58,894 nucleotides of DNA from Nitrospira sp. CR1.2 (GTDB lineage Bacteria; Nitrospirota; Nitrospiria; Nitrospirales; Nitrospiraceae). A program made the translations under genes and the position numbers. Below the pieces are notes generated by a model. The model was not told where the DNA came from. It saw only the letters and a program-made list of their open reading frames with translations, and did not search any database. The stretch is taken from contig WIAG01000022.1 in assembly GCA_014055495.1 (NCBI GenBank), positions 1 through 58,894 on the forward strand. Direction: 5' to 3'. Numbering within the stretch: the first letter of the stretch is position 1; every line of letters begins with the position of its first letter. This document shows, piece by piece, positions 1 through 7,314 of the stretch.

Positions 1-180
1 GAGCAAGCGGCGAATCATGCGCTGGTATTGCGTATGGTGCCGGGAGGCTTCGGCCTTGAAGAACTCCACGCTCTTTCTGCTCAAAGCCAGGGTCACGTTA
101 ACTCCCTCATCGCGAAATGCCAATTCGACAGGAGAAGGAAGGAAATCCGGGACGACGCGAATTTCGCCCCGAAGGCTCAT
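1..180 (-). CDS. CopG/BrnA-like antitoxin (partial, N-terminal part)
   Basis: Sixty codons read on the minus strand from an ATG at 180 and run off the left edge, so only the N-terminal part is visible. The segment with SRKSVEFFKAEA followed by YQRMIRRLL resembles ribbon-helix-helix (CopG/BrnA-type) antitoxins, which bind DNA and neutralise a partner toxin. The start lies two bases after the stop of a short reading frame at 183-284 that resembles the end of a BrnT toxin, which is the usual toxin-antitoxin order. The family call comes from memory of the motif; the C-terminus cannot be judged. Confidence 0.6.
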   Translation of the reverse strand, partial: MSLRGEIRVVPDFLPSPVELAFRDEGVNVTLALSRKSVEFFKAEASRHHTQYQRMIRRLL

Positions 181-182
181 CT

Positions 183-284
183 CTATATTTTATTCTCATG
201 CTCATAGACAGCCTTCCCCTTTCGCCAATAACCGGCGCCGATGATTTGGCTCATTGAGACCCGATAGAAAACATTTCCTACCAT
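183..284 (-). pseudogene. BrnT-like toxin remnant (C-terminal 33 residues)
   Basis: A 33-codon frame ending in TAG at 183-185 contains IIGAGYWRKGKAVYEHEN, which resembles the C-terminus of BrnT-family RNase toxins (usually about 90 residues). An in-frame TAA lies just upstream and the stop of the preceding gene is at 349-351, so there is no room for the N-terminal two thirds. I read this as the tail of a toxin gene truncated by deletion, leaving the antitoxin behind. The alternative is a genuine short peptide. Confidence 0.45.
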
Positions 285-348
285 ACCCACACATAGCGAT
301 TATAGGGAATGATCACACCTCGATCCGGCGTTGATCCTGTCGGCAGAC

Positions 349-906
349 CTAGCCTTGGCTCCCGCCGGCCGGAGGCTCACAGTCTCCGGTCGCGGATGCC
401 GACCTCTGCCCCTCTTCCTCCCACACCCGCCGTCTCGCGCCGACATGCCTCAACAAACATTCGGCCGTCGCTAACAGATCCTGCACCTGACGAGCGGACC
501 CATCGGCGTAATGCGCCAGGTCGAAGATCGGAATCTGGAGACAGACTTCAGCCCGATTCTTGCGTTCCGGTGAAAACACAATGCGGTGGGCAGGCGGTTG
601 CGGATGTTCGCAAGGTTTGAGCAGATCGAGCGTCTGAAAGAACACCCGGCAGAGTCGCTGCAGATCACCGAGAATGGCCAGTTGTTCCTCATCATCGCCT
701 AGCGGCAACTGGGCGGGATTGTCGAAGGCCCCATAGAGGTTGAGCTGAAATCCGATCTGGACGACCTGGCCGCCTCCGGTCTTTACATAAAACGGATCAT
801 GGTCGAAACAGACCTTGCGCTGTACGATCATGTCTCGAAGCGCCTGTTCACTGTGAAAGGCCTGGTCAAGATTCAGCTGCATAGGCCTCGATTCACCTCT
901 GTTCAT
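349..906 (-). CDS. Conserved hypothetical protein (185 aa)
   Basis: I do not recognise the family. The protein is soluble, with no signal peptide or membrane segment. It has a mixed alpha/beta look for about 150 residues and a low-complexity Gly/Ser/Ala tail. The start at 906 is chosen because its ATG overlaps the TGA of the pentahaem cytochrome gene (ATGA at 903-906), a sign of translational coupling. An alternative ATG at 882 gives 177 residues. Its place as last gene of the cytochrome/hemerythrin operon suggests an accessory or regulatory role, but nothing in the sequence shows one. Confidence 0.7.
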   Translation of the reverse strand: MNRGESRPMQLNLDQAFHSEQALRDMIVQRKVCFDHDPFYVKTGGGQVVQIGFQLNLYGAFDNPAQLPLGDDEEQLAILGDLQRLCRVFFQTLDLLKPCEHPQPPAHRIVFSPERKNRAEVCLQIPIFDLAHYADGSARQVQDLLATAECLLRHVGARRRVWEEEGQRSASATGDCEPPAGGSQG

Positions 907-1457
907 TCCCCTCCTCCGCCATGACAGACGAGACACTGTCCCATCCGGCCTGGTCGATGGGCTCCGCGCCCCTTCTCATACAATTGCCGTACGATCGGCC
1001 CGTCTCGCAGCGTCGGGCGGGTGGCTATCCTGTTTCCGAATTCGTGACAGACCGTACAGGAGTTGGTCCCGGTGGCACGAAAGATAAATTCTCCATGGGG
1101 GTTGGTACGCGTCTGCTCGGTAATCTGAGCCAGCGCCCCGCGGTGCTCGGAATGACAACCGGTGCAGGCTTGTCGTTCGAGCACCAGCGCGCGATGCCAC
1201 CCGGCCACGGCGGGCGTCGCGCGGGCCTCGAAATAGCCTTCAGTGTGGCAACCGGTACAGCGTGCGGGACTGGGTCCCCGAAACGGCTCGTGACAATTCG
1301 TGCATCCGCCTCGATCCACATGGTACCGACTGAGGTCACCCGGAGCCCAGAACGCGGCGGGACTCCGCACTGTGCCCCACCCGATCCAGATCACCAATAC
1401 TAAGGTTGCCGACGCCACCGCCGGAATCGCCGTTCTCGGAAGCGGGAGGTAACGCAT
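903..1457 (-). CDS. Membrane-anchored pentahaem cytochrome c
   Basis: The 184-residue protein begins with an uncleaved-looking hydrophobic helix (about residues 9-28) followed by a periplasmic domain with five CxxCH motifs: CTNCH, CTGCH, CTGCH, CTVCH and CLVCH. This fits a NapC/NrfH-like or small multihaem electron carrier, though the spacing is not a clean NapC pattern. The last two haems sit in a block (NPHGEFIFRATG ... HRPGRMGQCLVCH) that closely matches the dihaem protein at 2079-2465. It lies three bases downstream of the cytochrome b gene and overlaps the following gene by four bases, so the products probably form one complex. Confidence 0.85.
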   Translation of the reverse strand: MRYLPLPRTAIPAVASATLVLVIWIGWGTVRSPAAFWAPGDLSRYHVDRGGCTNCHEPFRGPSPARCTGCHTEGYFEARATPAVAGWHRALVLERQACTGCHSEHRGALAQITEQTRTNPHGEFIFRATGTNSCTVCHEFGNRIATRPTLRDGPIVRQLYEKGRGAHRPGRMGQCLVCHGGGGE

Positions 1458-1460
1458 GGC

Positions 1461-2048
1461 TCACGAGATCCCGGCAAAGAACAATGCCCCCACCACATGG
1501 AGGACGGTGAAGACCAGGAACATCAGCGTCATCGGCGCATGGATCGCCTGCCAGAGACGAAAGGCCTCCTCCTGAGAGGCCATCCCGTGCAATTGCGCGT
1601 CGACCTCACTCTCGGATAAGCCTTGGTGTTGAAGGTGGTGCCGTTGCTCGTTGAGTGCCCTCAGGCTCACGGCATGCACCAGCTGCCCCACGATCCCGCT
1701 CAGGACAACGATGACCATGGAACCCATGGCCAGAATCGGAACGATCGCATGGTAGTGGGCGCCGGAGTGAATAAAAATCAGCAGCGGCCCCAGGACGCCT
1801 GCCACCATGTGAACTCGAAACCACCCGCGCGGCCATCGACGCGAAGGACTGGTCCGTTTTCGAAGCGGATACACAAACACCAGCATCGTGACGGCCAAGC
1901 CAGCCCAGCCGACGCCATGCCCGTACTGGGTATGGCCGAAGGGCGTGACCTGGTCGAGACTGAGCAGCGCCTCAAAGGCCAGGGCGCTGAGAACCGCACC
2001 GACCGTCGCCGCGACCAGCGCAACAAGGCGCGACCGCACTCCTGTCAT
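1461..2048 (-). CDS. Membrane cytochrome b-like protein (four to five TM helices)
   Basis: The 195-residue protein is mostly hydrophobic, with helices near residues 8-30, 45-65, 80-100, 110-130 and at the C-terminus (VFTVLHVVGALFF). Histidines fall inside or next to helices (HMVAGVLGPLLIFIHSGAHYH, IHAPMTL, VLHVVG), as in di-haem b-type subunits that pass quinol electrons to periplasmic cytochromes. A soluble loop rich in His and Gln precedes the last helix. The ATG at 2048 is preferred over the upstream start at 2075 because the membrane helix then begins promptly. Flanking genes encode a dihaem and a pentahaem cytochrome c, supporting a quinol-cytochrome c module. The haem-b assignment is inferred. 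Confidence 0.7.
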   Translation of the reverse strand: MTGVRSRLVALVAATVGAVLSALAFEALLSLDQVTPFGHTQYGHGVGWAGLAVTMLVFVYPLRKRTSPSRRWPRGWFRVHMVAGVLGPLLIFIHSGAHYHAIVPILAMGSMVIVVLSGIVGQLVHAVSLRALNEQRHHLQHQGLSESEVDAQLHGMASQEEAFRLWQAIHAPMTLMFLVFTVLHVVGALFFAGIS

Positions 2049-2078
2049 GGATGATACCCACGTTTCATCGCGCACCGG

Positions 2079-2465
2079 TTACTTCCGGTATTTCTCAACC
2101 CCCTTGTTGCCGCCGGCATGACAGCGCAAACAGTCTGCGAAACGCCCAGGCCCGTGAATGCCCTTCGCCTTGGCCTTGAGTTCCTGCACCAATCGATTGT
2201 CATGCACCTGCGGCAACAGCACGCCGTCTTTTCCGGCACGATGACAATCCAGGCATGTCGTCGCGCCGGTTGCGCGAAAAATGAGGTCGCTGTGAGGATT
2301 TGCCGTCATCCCGCTCGAATCGGCCACCGCCCACGCCGACGACGGTTCCAGCGACGATACGTTCCCTCCTGCATAATCGGCGGGAAACGCCTTCCCTCCT
2401 GGCGCGACAGCCAGGCAGAACAATCCCACGAGACCACCCAACGCAAGGACACCCCGCCCCGTCAT
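2079..2465 (-). CDS. Dihaem cytochrome c (periplasmic)
   Basis: A Sec signal peptide (about residues 1-27, ending near GGKAFPA) precedes a 100-residue domain with two haem motifs, CLDCH and CLRCH. The stretch NPHSDLIFRATG, then CLDCH, then HGPGRFADCLRCHAGG, matches the C-terminal half of the pentahaem protein encoded at 903-1457. Its start codon overlaps the TGA of the hemerythrin gene (ATGA, 2462-2465), and the cytochrome b gene follows at once. Probable periplasmic electron carrier of the same complex. Confidence 0.85.
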   Translation of the reverse strand: MTGRGVLALGGLVGLFCLAVAPGGKAFPADYAGGNVSSLEPSSAWAVADSSGMTANPHSDLIFRATGATTCLDCHRAGKDGVLLPQVHDNRLVQELKAKAKGIHGPGRFADCLRCHAGGNKGVEKYRK

Positions 2466-2944
2466 GACCGGTCACTCCCGCAACAGGTTCGATATCGCTC
2501 CTCCGGGATCTCCTTCATGGCCTGGTACAACTCCGCCCGTTCCGCCTCACTGATCACTTGGTCGATCGACGGGTACAGAATCCGCTCCTCCTTCATGTTG
2601 TGCGATTTCAGGATCTCCAACAACCGCTGCTCCTCTCGATCGCTGTCGGGATTCTGTGCCTGCACTTTTTCATGAATGGCTTCCAGGCAATCGCCGATCA
2701 TCCGATGCTCGGTCCGCATGACTTGTGTGGGCCCGCCTTCCGCCATGCCGGAGTTTTCTTCCCACTTGGGAAACAGCACGTCTTCCTCCCAGACGATATG
2801 GCGCTGCAGGCCGAACTTGAACTCGACGAAAGCCTCCTTAGCCTTGGCGAAATCCGTGCGCTTCTGCTGCTGGAAGGTATTGAAGAGCGCATCCAGCCGG
2901 TCATGGTCTTGCTCGAACGTGACACTGATCTTTGCATCCGACAT
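2462..2944 (-). CDS. Hemerythrin-domain protein
   Basis: The 160-residue protein is a single hemerythrin domain. Candidate iron ligands are in order: HDRLDALF near the N-terminus, then HIVWEEDVLFP, then TEHRMIG, and SHNMKEERILYP near residue 120. These domains bind O2 at a di-iron site and serve as oxygen sensors, carriers or scavengers. No output domain is attached. It is the first gene of a tightly overlapping run (2944 to 349). The por genes for an oxygen-sensitive enzyme lie just upstream, so O2 buffering is a reasonable guess but not shown. Confidence 0.85.
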   Translation of the reverse strand: MSDAKISVTFEQDHDRLDALFNTFQQQKRTDFAKAKEAFVEFKFGLQRHIVWEEDVLFPKWEENSGMAEGGPTQVMRTEHRMIGDCLEAIHEKVQAQNPDSDREEQRLLEILKSHNMKEERILYPSIDQVISEAERAELYQAMKEIPEERYRTCCGSDRS

Positions 2945-2958
2945 GCCGTTCTCCTTTG

Positions 2959-3450
2959 TTATGACTGACGGAGTCTATATTCCAAGTGACAGGCGACACA
3001 GGCCTTCAGGACGCGATTGAACTCGGGCAGGATCCGCTTCAGATCTTTCGTCGGCATCGCATCGGCCAACTTCTCGGCAGCCGCATGATGCGCCATGGCG
3101 AAATCACGATAGGCCGGAGGAAAATTCTCCGGCTGCTGTCGCGCCATCGCCTGCCGATGCATAAAGAAGCCCAGATGCGTGTCGGTCAACCCTTGCGCAA
3201 GCGTGTAGTCCTCTTCAGCCAAGGCCGCCACGATCGCCTGAATCGTTTCAAGATGCTGGAGCATCACCGCGCGATGTTCCTGCCGCGCATCTGCCTCCAA
3301 CAGAATGGGCGTGCGCACATCCGGCAGATGCGCCGGCATCGTTCCGCCGATGTCGGGAGCGGACTTCCGCTCTGCACAGCCGCTCGCAAGAAGGAACAGC
3401 AGCACCAGACACGAACCGCCCACCCTTGAACTCATTCGCCCTCGACTCAC
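2959..3450 (-). CDS. Lipoprotein with one C-terminal haem-c motif (cytochrome c'-like)
   Basis: A lipoprotein signal (LVLLFLLASGC, lipid Cys near residue 25) is followed by a helical domain and a single CVACH close to the C-terminus (ACVACHLEYRLRQS). This layout is like the four-helix cytochrome c'/c556 group, in which the haem motif is C-terminal. The GTG at 3450 overlaps the porB stop (GTGA); an ATG at 3435 is equally possible and gives 158 residues. It is similar in plan to the protein at 18983-19453. Likely periplasmic electron carrier or NO/O2 binder. Confidence 0.75.
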   Translation of the reverse strand: MSRGRMSSRVGGSCLVLLFLLASGCAERKSAPDIGGTMPAHLPDVRTPILLEADARQEHRAVMLQHLETIQAIVAALAEEDYTLAQGLTDTHLGFFMHRQAMARQQPENFPPAYRDFAMAHHAAAEKLADAMPTKDLKRILPEFNRVLKACVACHLEYRLRQS

Positions 3451-4382
3451 GCCTGCTCCTGTATCGCCTGCCGCCAGTAGGCATCCACCTGCCCTTGGAT
3501 GTGCCGAATGGCCTCTGTGTGTACCGTCGGCTCGAACAGATGCCGAAAACGTCCCTGCAGTTGCAAATAGGCCTCGACCGGCTTGCGCTTCGGAATGTAC
3601 GTGTGGGTGACCACACCGTTCACGGCCTCCTTCAACGGCCAGAGACCGGTCTCCACCGCCAGCTTAGCCACTTCCGGCGTGGCTCCCGGATCGTATCCCC
3701 AACCGGTGGGGCACGCGGAGAGGGCGAGGAACATTTTCGGGCCGGTGTATGCCGCCGCGCGCGCGAACTTTTCCGCCAGATCCAGCGGATACCGTGGGGC
3801 GACCGTCGCAATGTAGGGCGGCCGATGCGCCCGCCAGATCTCAAAGATGTCTTTCTTCTCCTGCGTCGCGCCGGGATGCTGCAGACTGCAGGGTGAGGTG
3901 GCGGTTCGCGCGGCAAAGGGGGTAGCGGGTGACAGCTGCATGCCGGTGTTGCCGTAGGCTTCGTTGTCGTAACAGATGTAATAAAAATCAAGCTTACGAT
4001 TCATGGCCCCTGAGGTCGACGAGAGGGCCATGTCGTACGTGGAGCCGTCACCTCCCAGCACGATGACCTTCACATCTTCGTCCTTCGGCACTCTCCCCTT
4101 GGCGATCAGCACATCCAAGGCGTCGCGAATCCCCTGTGCGCCGGCCGGCGCCGAGCCCATGGTGGTATACAACCAGGATCCCTTGAACGAGCTGTAGGGA
4201 TACGCCGCCAGCATGGTAAAGCAGCCGGCGGCATTCACGTAGACGACATGATCACCCAGCACCTTTGCCGCAAGCCGCAACGCTTCGAGCCCACCACAGC
4301 CGGCGCACAGGGCCGTGCCGGGAAGGACGTGCTCTTCGCGCGGAATCTGTTTGATCTTCTTAAAGGTCTCGCGTTGCCACAT
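3447..4382 (-). CDS. porB: Pyruvate/2-oxoacid:ferredoxin oxidoreductase, beta subunit
   Basis: This is the thiamine-pyrophosphate subunit of a 2-oxoacid:ferredoxin oxidoreductase, which interconverts acetyl-CoA + CO2 and pyruvate (or a related pair) with ferredoxin. Seen are GTALCAGCGG near the N-terminus and AAGC about 30 residues later, plus a later Cys in ACPTGWGYD, the usual ligands of the proximal [4Fe-4S] cluster. The TPP motif runs from GGDGSTYDMALS to YDNEAYGNTG. The length of 311 residues is typical. It is the last por gene. The 120-bp spacer after porA holds a repeat-like sequence and no good Shine-Dalgarno is visible near its ATG. Confidence 0.92.
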   Translation of the reverse strand: MWQRETFKKIKQIPREEHVLPGTALCAGCGGLEALRLAAKVLGDHVVYVNAAGCFTMLAAYPYSSFKGSWLYTTMGSAPAGAQGIRDALDVLIAKGRVPKDEDVKVIVLGGDGSTYDMALSSTSGAMNRKLDFYYICYDNEAYGNTGMQLSPATPFAARTATSPCSLQHPGATQEKKDIFEIWRAHRPPYIATVAPRYPLDLAEKFARAAAYTGPKMFLALSACPTGWGYDPGATPEVAKLAVETGLWPLKEAVNGVVTHTYIPKRKPVEAYLQLQGRFRHLFEPTVHTEAIRHIQGQVDAYWRQAIQEQA

Positions 4383-4501
4383 GGCATCACTCGTCTCTCG
4401 TCTCTCGTGAAGCGGCCCTCGAGGTACGTATCTCGCAGCGGCCGAAAGGTCGGCAGGATTCCCTCCTCCCGTTTTACGTCTGGCGTCCCCCGTTTCACCT
4501 T
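4383..4501 (-). repeat. Word-repeat spacer between porA and porB
   Basis: On the minus strand this spacer is built of short related words: GTGAGACGTGAAATG (starting inside porA), GGTGAAACG, GAGATACGTACCTCGAG and ACGAGAGACGAGAGACGAG. The same words recur at 9343-9422, about 20540-20575 and 51855-51925. It is not an exact tandem repeat but a degenerate series. Confidence 0.6.
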
Positions 4502-5740
4502 TTACATTTCACGTCTCACGCTTCCTGCCGCCACCATCTGCAATTGCGTCATCTCCCGATGTTCCTCGGCACTATAGAGCAACACCGGACCGCGACCTGT
4601 TCCGCTGATACCGGCCTCCGCGGTCTGTTCAAAGACGGCCTGAAATGCGCCGTCCGACAGCTGCTGGCCGCCTAACCCACCGACGAAAGAGCACAGGGCC
4701 CGTGGCCTGGCGGTCTCGTGGTACAAACAGGCGGCGACTTCTTGATAAAGAATCCCGCCCTGCCCCGGCGCCAGGTTCTGATCCAGCACGGCCACGGCCC
4801 GTCGCCCGCGTAACGCCTGTCGAATCGCATCAGCCGGCCAGGGTCGAATCACCCGCAGTCGAAGGAGACCGACCCGCTTTCCCCGCGCTCTGGCTGCGTC
4901 GACCGCCGCCTTCCCTGTACTTGCCCCCGCATTGGTCATCACGAGCACGTCTTCCGCATCATCCAACCGGTACCCTTCGACCAGGTCATACCGGCGACCG
5001 AACAGGGCGTGGAACGATTCCGCCGTCTCGCGATGCACTTCGAGCGCATTCCGGGAGGCCAGATGCACCTGATGCCGGAAGTACGCATAGGTGGTTCCGC
5101 CGATCACGGCCACACCCAACGCATGCGGCGACGAGGCCGTGAACCCGAGGTGAAACGGGCGGAAGGGCGGCAAAAACCGTCGTACGCTGTCCGGATCGGG
5201 CACTGTGACCGGCTCGCGCGTGAACGACAGCGTAAACCCATCCAAGTTCACGATCACCGGTAACATCACCCGTTCATCTTCCGCGATCCGGTAGGCCATC
5301 AGAATCGAATCCAAGACTTCCTGGCAGGTCTCGGCGTGAATCTGCAGAAACCCGGCGTCGCGCGCCGCCAGCACGTCATTGTGATCCGACTCCAGGGTAA
5401 TCGGTGCGGCCAGGGCCCGCGAGACATTGACCAGCACGAGCGGTGCACGCCACCCTGAAATGGAATAGAGCACCTCGAACGCATGCAGCAACCCTTGGCT
5501 GGAGGTCGCCGTGAAGACTCGCGCACCGGTCACTTCCGCCGCACCGGCCGCCGTCATCATGGAATGTTCGGAATCCATGCTCACGAATCGCGCGGCCAAC
5601 TCCCCGCGTTCACACCACGTGGCCAAGGTTTCTACGATTTCCGTCTGCGGCGTGATGGGAAACGCCGGGATATAGTCCACGTCGGCCAGCCGGGCGCCCC
5701 AGGCCGCCGCCAGGTTCCCGGTCATCATTTGGCTGTCCAT
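4502..5740 (-). CDS. porA: Pyruvate/2-oxoacid:ferredoxin oxidoreductase, alpha subunit
   Basis: The 412-residue protein has the pyrimidine-binding domain I signature (IPAFPITPQTEIVE near residue 25, then FVSMDSEHSMM and TATSSQGL) and the transketolase-C-like domain II (LRLRVIRPWPADAIR, VAVLDQNLAPGQGG). With PorB it forms the TPP active site. The ATG at 5740 has AGGAAGG upstream and overlaps the porGD stop by 16 bases. A longer frame to 5791 lies entirely inside porGD. The last residues, SVRREM, are encoded by the repeat-like sequence that fills the porA-porB spacer, so the C-terminus may have been remodelled by it. Confidence 0.92.
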   Translation of the reverse strand: MDSQMMTGNLAAAWGARLADVDYIPAFPITPQTEIVETLATWCERGELAARFVSMDSEHSMMTAAGAAEVTGARVFTATSSQGLLHAFEVLYSISGWRAPLVLVNVSRALAAPITLESDHNDVLAARDAGFLQIHAETCQEVLDSILMAYRIAEDERVMLPVIVNLDGFTLSFTREPVTVPDPDSVRRFLPPFRPFHLGFTASSPHALGVAVIGGTTYAYFRHQVHLASRNALEVHRETAESFHALFGRRYDLVEGYRLDDAEDVLVMTNAGASTGKAAVDAARARGKRVGLLRLRVIRPWPADAIRQALRGRRAVAVLDQNLAPGQGGILYQEVAACLYHETARPRALCSFVGGLGGQQLSDGAFQAVFEQTAEAGISGTGRGPVLLYSAEEHREMTQLQMVAAGSVRREM

Positions 5741-6642
5741 GCCACCCCGCCTTCCTGCTCCCGCTCCGCAATCAATGCGTGCGTCGGACATTCATGCACG
5801 CAAATCTGACAGCCTTTGCAATGGGCATAGTCCACGACCGGCCGGTCTTCCCGGTTCATGGAAATCACCCCGTCCGGACAATAGGCAAAACACAGCCAAC
5901 ACCCGTTGCACCTGTCTGCGACCAACACCGGGCGAAAGGTTCGCCACCCGCCGGTTTCACGTAACACCGAATTTCCGGCGGCGGCAATCCTGGCTGTGCC
6001 CTTCGTCGGTGGTTCATAGGCCGGATGGTGCAACGACGCGGCGCCGACGGCCTGGACGGCGCCCTGCGGCAACCTGGCCGGCTCAACCGAGTCGTAGCAC
6101 AGCCGCGCCGCCGTGAGATTCCGTTCGAGGACCGGCTCAGCCAGGCCGAGGTCACGAAGCTCACGATCGATCGCCGACCGGACAGGCTCCCACTCCAGCC
6201 CCACCACCCGCGCGGCAACGGCCCCGAGCAGCGCACTGATCGCCTCACGGGCTCCCAGCTGTTGGAGCGCAACCCCCGTCACATCCCGCGTCGTCACGTG
6301 CTCAGGTAAGGTCAGATGGGTGCGCAACCGATCCGCACTCAGCGACGAATTCACGAACAGGACCGTCTGCCCGGTCACTCCGTCCAGCACATGCGCCGCC
6401 GCATCGTCCAGCAACGACGCATCGGCGACCACAAGAACGTCAGGATGCGCAATGGCCCCACGCTCGCGGATCGGGTCCCGACCGAAGCGCGTGAATGCCG
6501 CGACCGGCGCCCCTCTTCGCTCCGCGCCGTAGATCGGGGAGTCTTGGGCCACATACCCGCTCACAAACGCCGCGGTGCCGAGAATGCGACTCGCGGTCTT
6601 CGCGCCCTGTCCGCCGCGCCCGTGAAATCGTACAGCCACCAT
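5725..6642 (-). CDS. 2-oxoacid:ferredoxin oxidoreductase, fused gamma-delta subunit
   Basis: Residues 1 to about 185 form the gamma domain (VRFHGRGGQGAKTASRILG, then QDSPIYGAERRGAPV). After a linker, residues of about 235-300 form a 2[4Fe-4S] ferredoxin (delta) domain with CNGCWLCFAYCP and CKGCQICVHECP. In many organisms gamma and delta are separate genes; here they are fused. The delta clusters carry electrons between ferredoxin and PorAB. It is first of the three por genes and overlaps porA. No separate epsilon subunit is present, unlike the five-subunit enzymes reported for Nitrospira, so this may be a second, distinct enzyme. Confidence 0.9.
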   Translation of the reverse strand: MVAVRFHGRGGQGAKTASRILGTAAFVSGYVAQDSPIYGAERRGAPVAAFTRFGRDPIRERGAIAHPDVLVVADASLLDDAAAHVLDGVTGQTVLFVNSSLSADRLRTHLTLPEHVTTRDVTGVALQQLGAREAISALLGAVAARVVGLEWEPVRSAIDRELRDLGLAEPVLERNLTAARLCYDSVEPARLPQGAVQAVGAASLHHPAYEPPTKGTARIAAAGNSVLRETGGWRTFRPVLVADRCNGCWLCFAYCPDGVISMNREDRPVVDYAHCKGCQICVHECPTHALIAEREQEGGVAWTAK

Positions 6643-6643
6643 C

Positions 6644-6952
6644 TCACGCTCGGTCCGCCCGCTCTTTCTTGAAGGCTTCTTTCCCGGCCGCCACGGCCGC
6701 AGCTATCGTCGCCTCGGTTTCCTTCAAGTACCGTTTTGCTTCATCGACGCTGTGCGAGATGTCCTGGCGAATCTCCCGCGCTTTTTCCAACATCTCTTCT
6801 TCCGTGCGGCGCGCATACCCCCGTAATACCGCGCGCGTCTCTACGCCGGATTTGGGCGCATAGAGGATGGCGGCCATCGCACCCAGCACGGCACCGCTGA
6901 GAAACGCGAGGGACATCCCGGCTCCCGAACAATTGTGGTTGTGATCGGCCAT
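6644..6952 (-). CDS. YtxH-domain small membrane protein
   Basis: The 102-residue protein has one N-terminal helix (LAFLSGAVLGAMAAILYAPKSG) followed by an amphipathic, coiled-coil-like stretch rich in Glu, Lys and Ala, the YtxH/gas-vesicle-like layout seen in stress-related membrane proteins. The ATG at 6952 is preceded by AAGGAG at good distance; longer frames to 7081 lack this. It ends one base before the porGD start codon. Function unknown; envelope stress association is by family only. Confidence 0.8.
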   Translation of the reverse strand: MADHNHNCSGAGMSLAFLSGAVLGAMAAILYAPKSGVETRAVLRGYARRTEEEMLEKAREIRQDISHSVDEAKRYLKETEATIAAAVAAGKEAFKKERADRA

Positions 6953-7314
6953 GGTGCTGTCTCCTTCCGGGCTAAATATGATTCGGGCATCGGCATGCGC
7001 TGTCATTCCCCGATCCGGAAGAAAGCAGAGGACGTGCCAGGCACCGGGGCCAGAACCGGAAACAAGTGGCGACTTTGGCAAGGATTTTTCGTGCCTGGCG
7101 CGGCGACGGGCCCGTCAGGCCGTTCGACTGGGGAATTCCAGAACCGCAGGGCCGCTGCACTGTCGCAAAACGCATCAGTGGCAATGGTTGGCGCGGGCAT
7201 CTCGGCCGTACGCCGGACATCACAGGGGAATTCGACGTCTCTTTGTGGTGCTGATCAGCGTGCGGAAGGGAGGAGGGGGAGGCACGGTGGAGTAGCCGGT
7301 GCGTTGGAGCGCCT
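6953..7314. other. Intergenic region, 362 bp, no gene seen
   Basis: I see no convincing gene on either strand. It contains a spaced inverted repeat (GCCAGGCAC at 7036-7044 with GTGCCTGGC at 7091-7099) and must hold the promoter for the ytxH-por-cytochrome run. No clear -35/-10 pair stands out. Confidence 0.4.
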
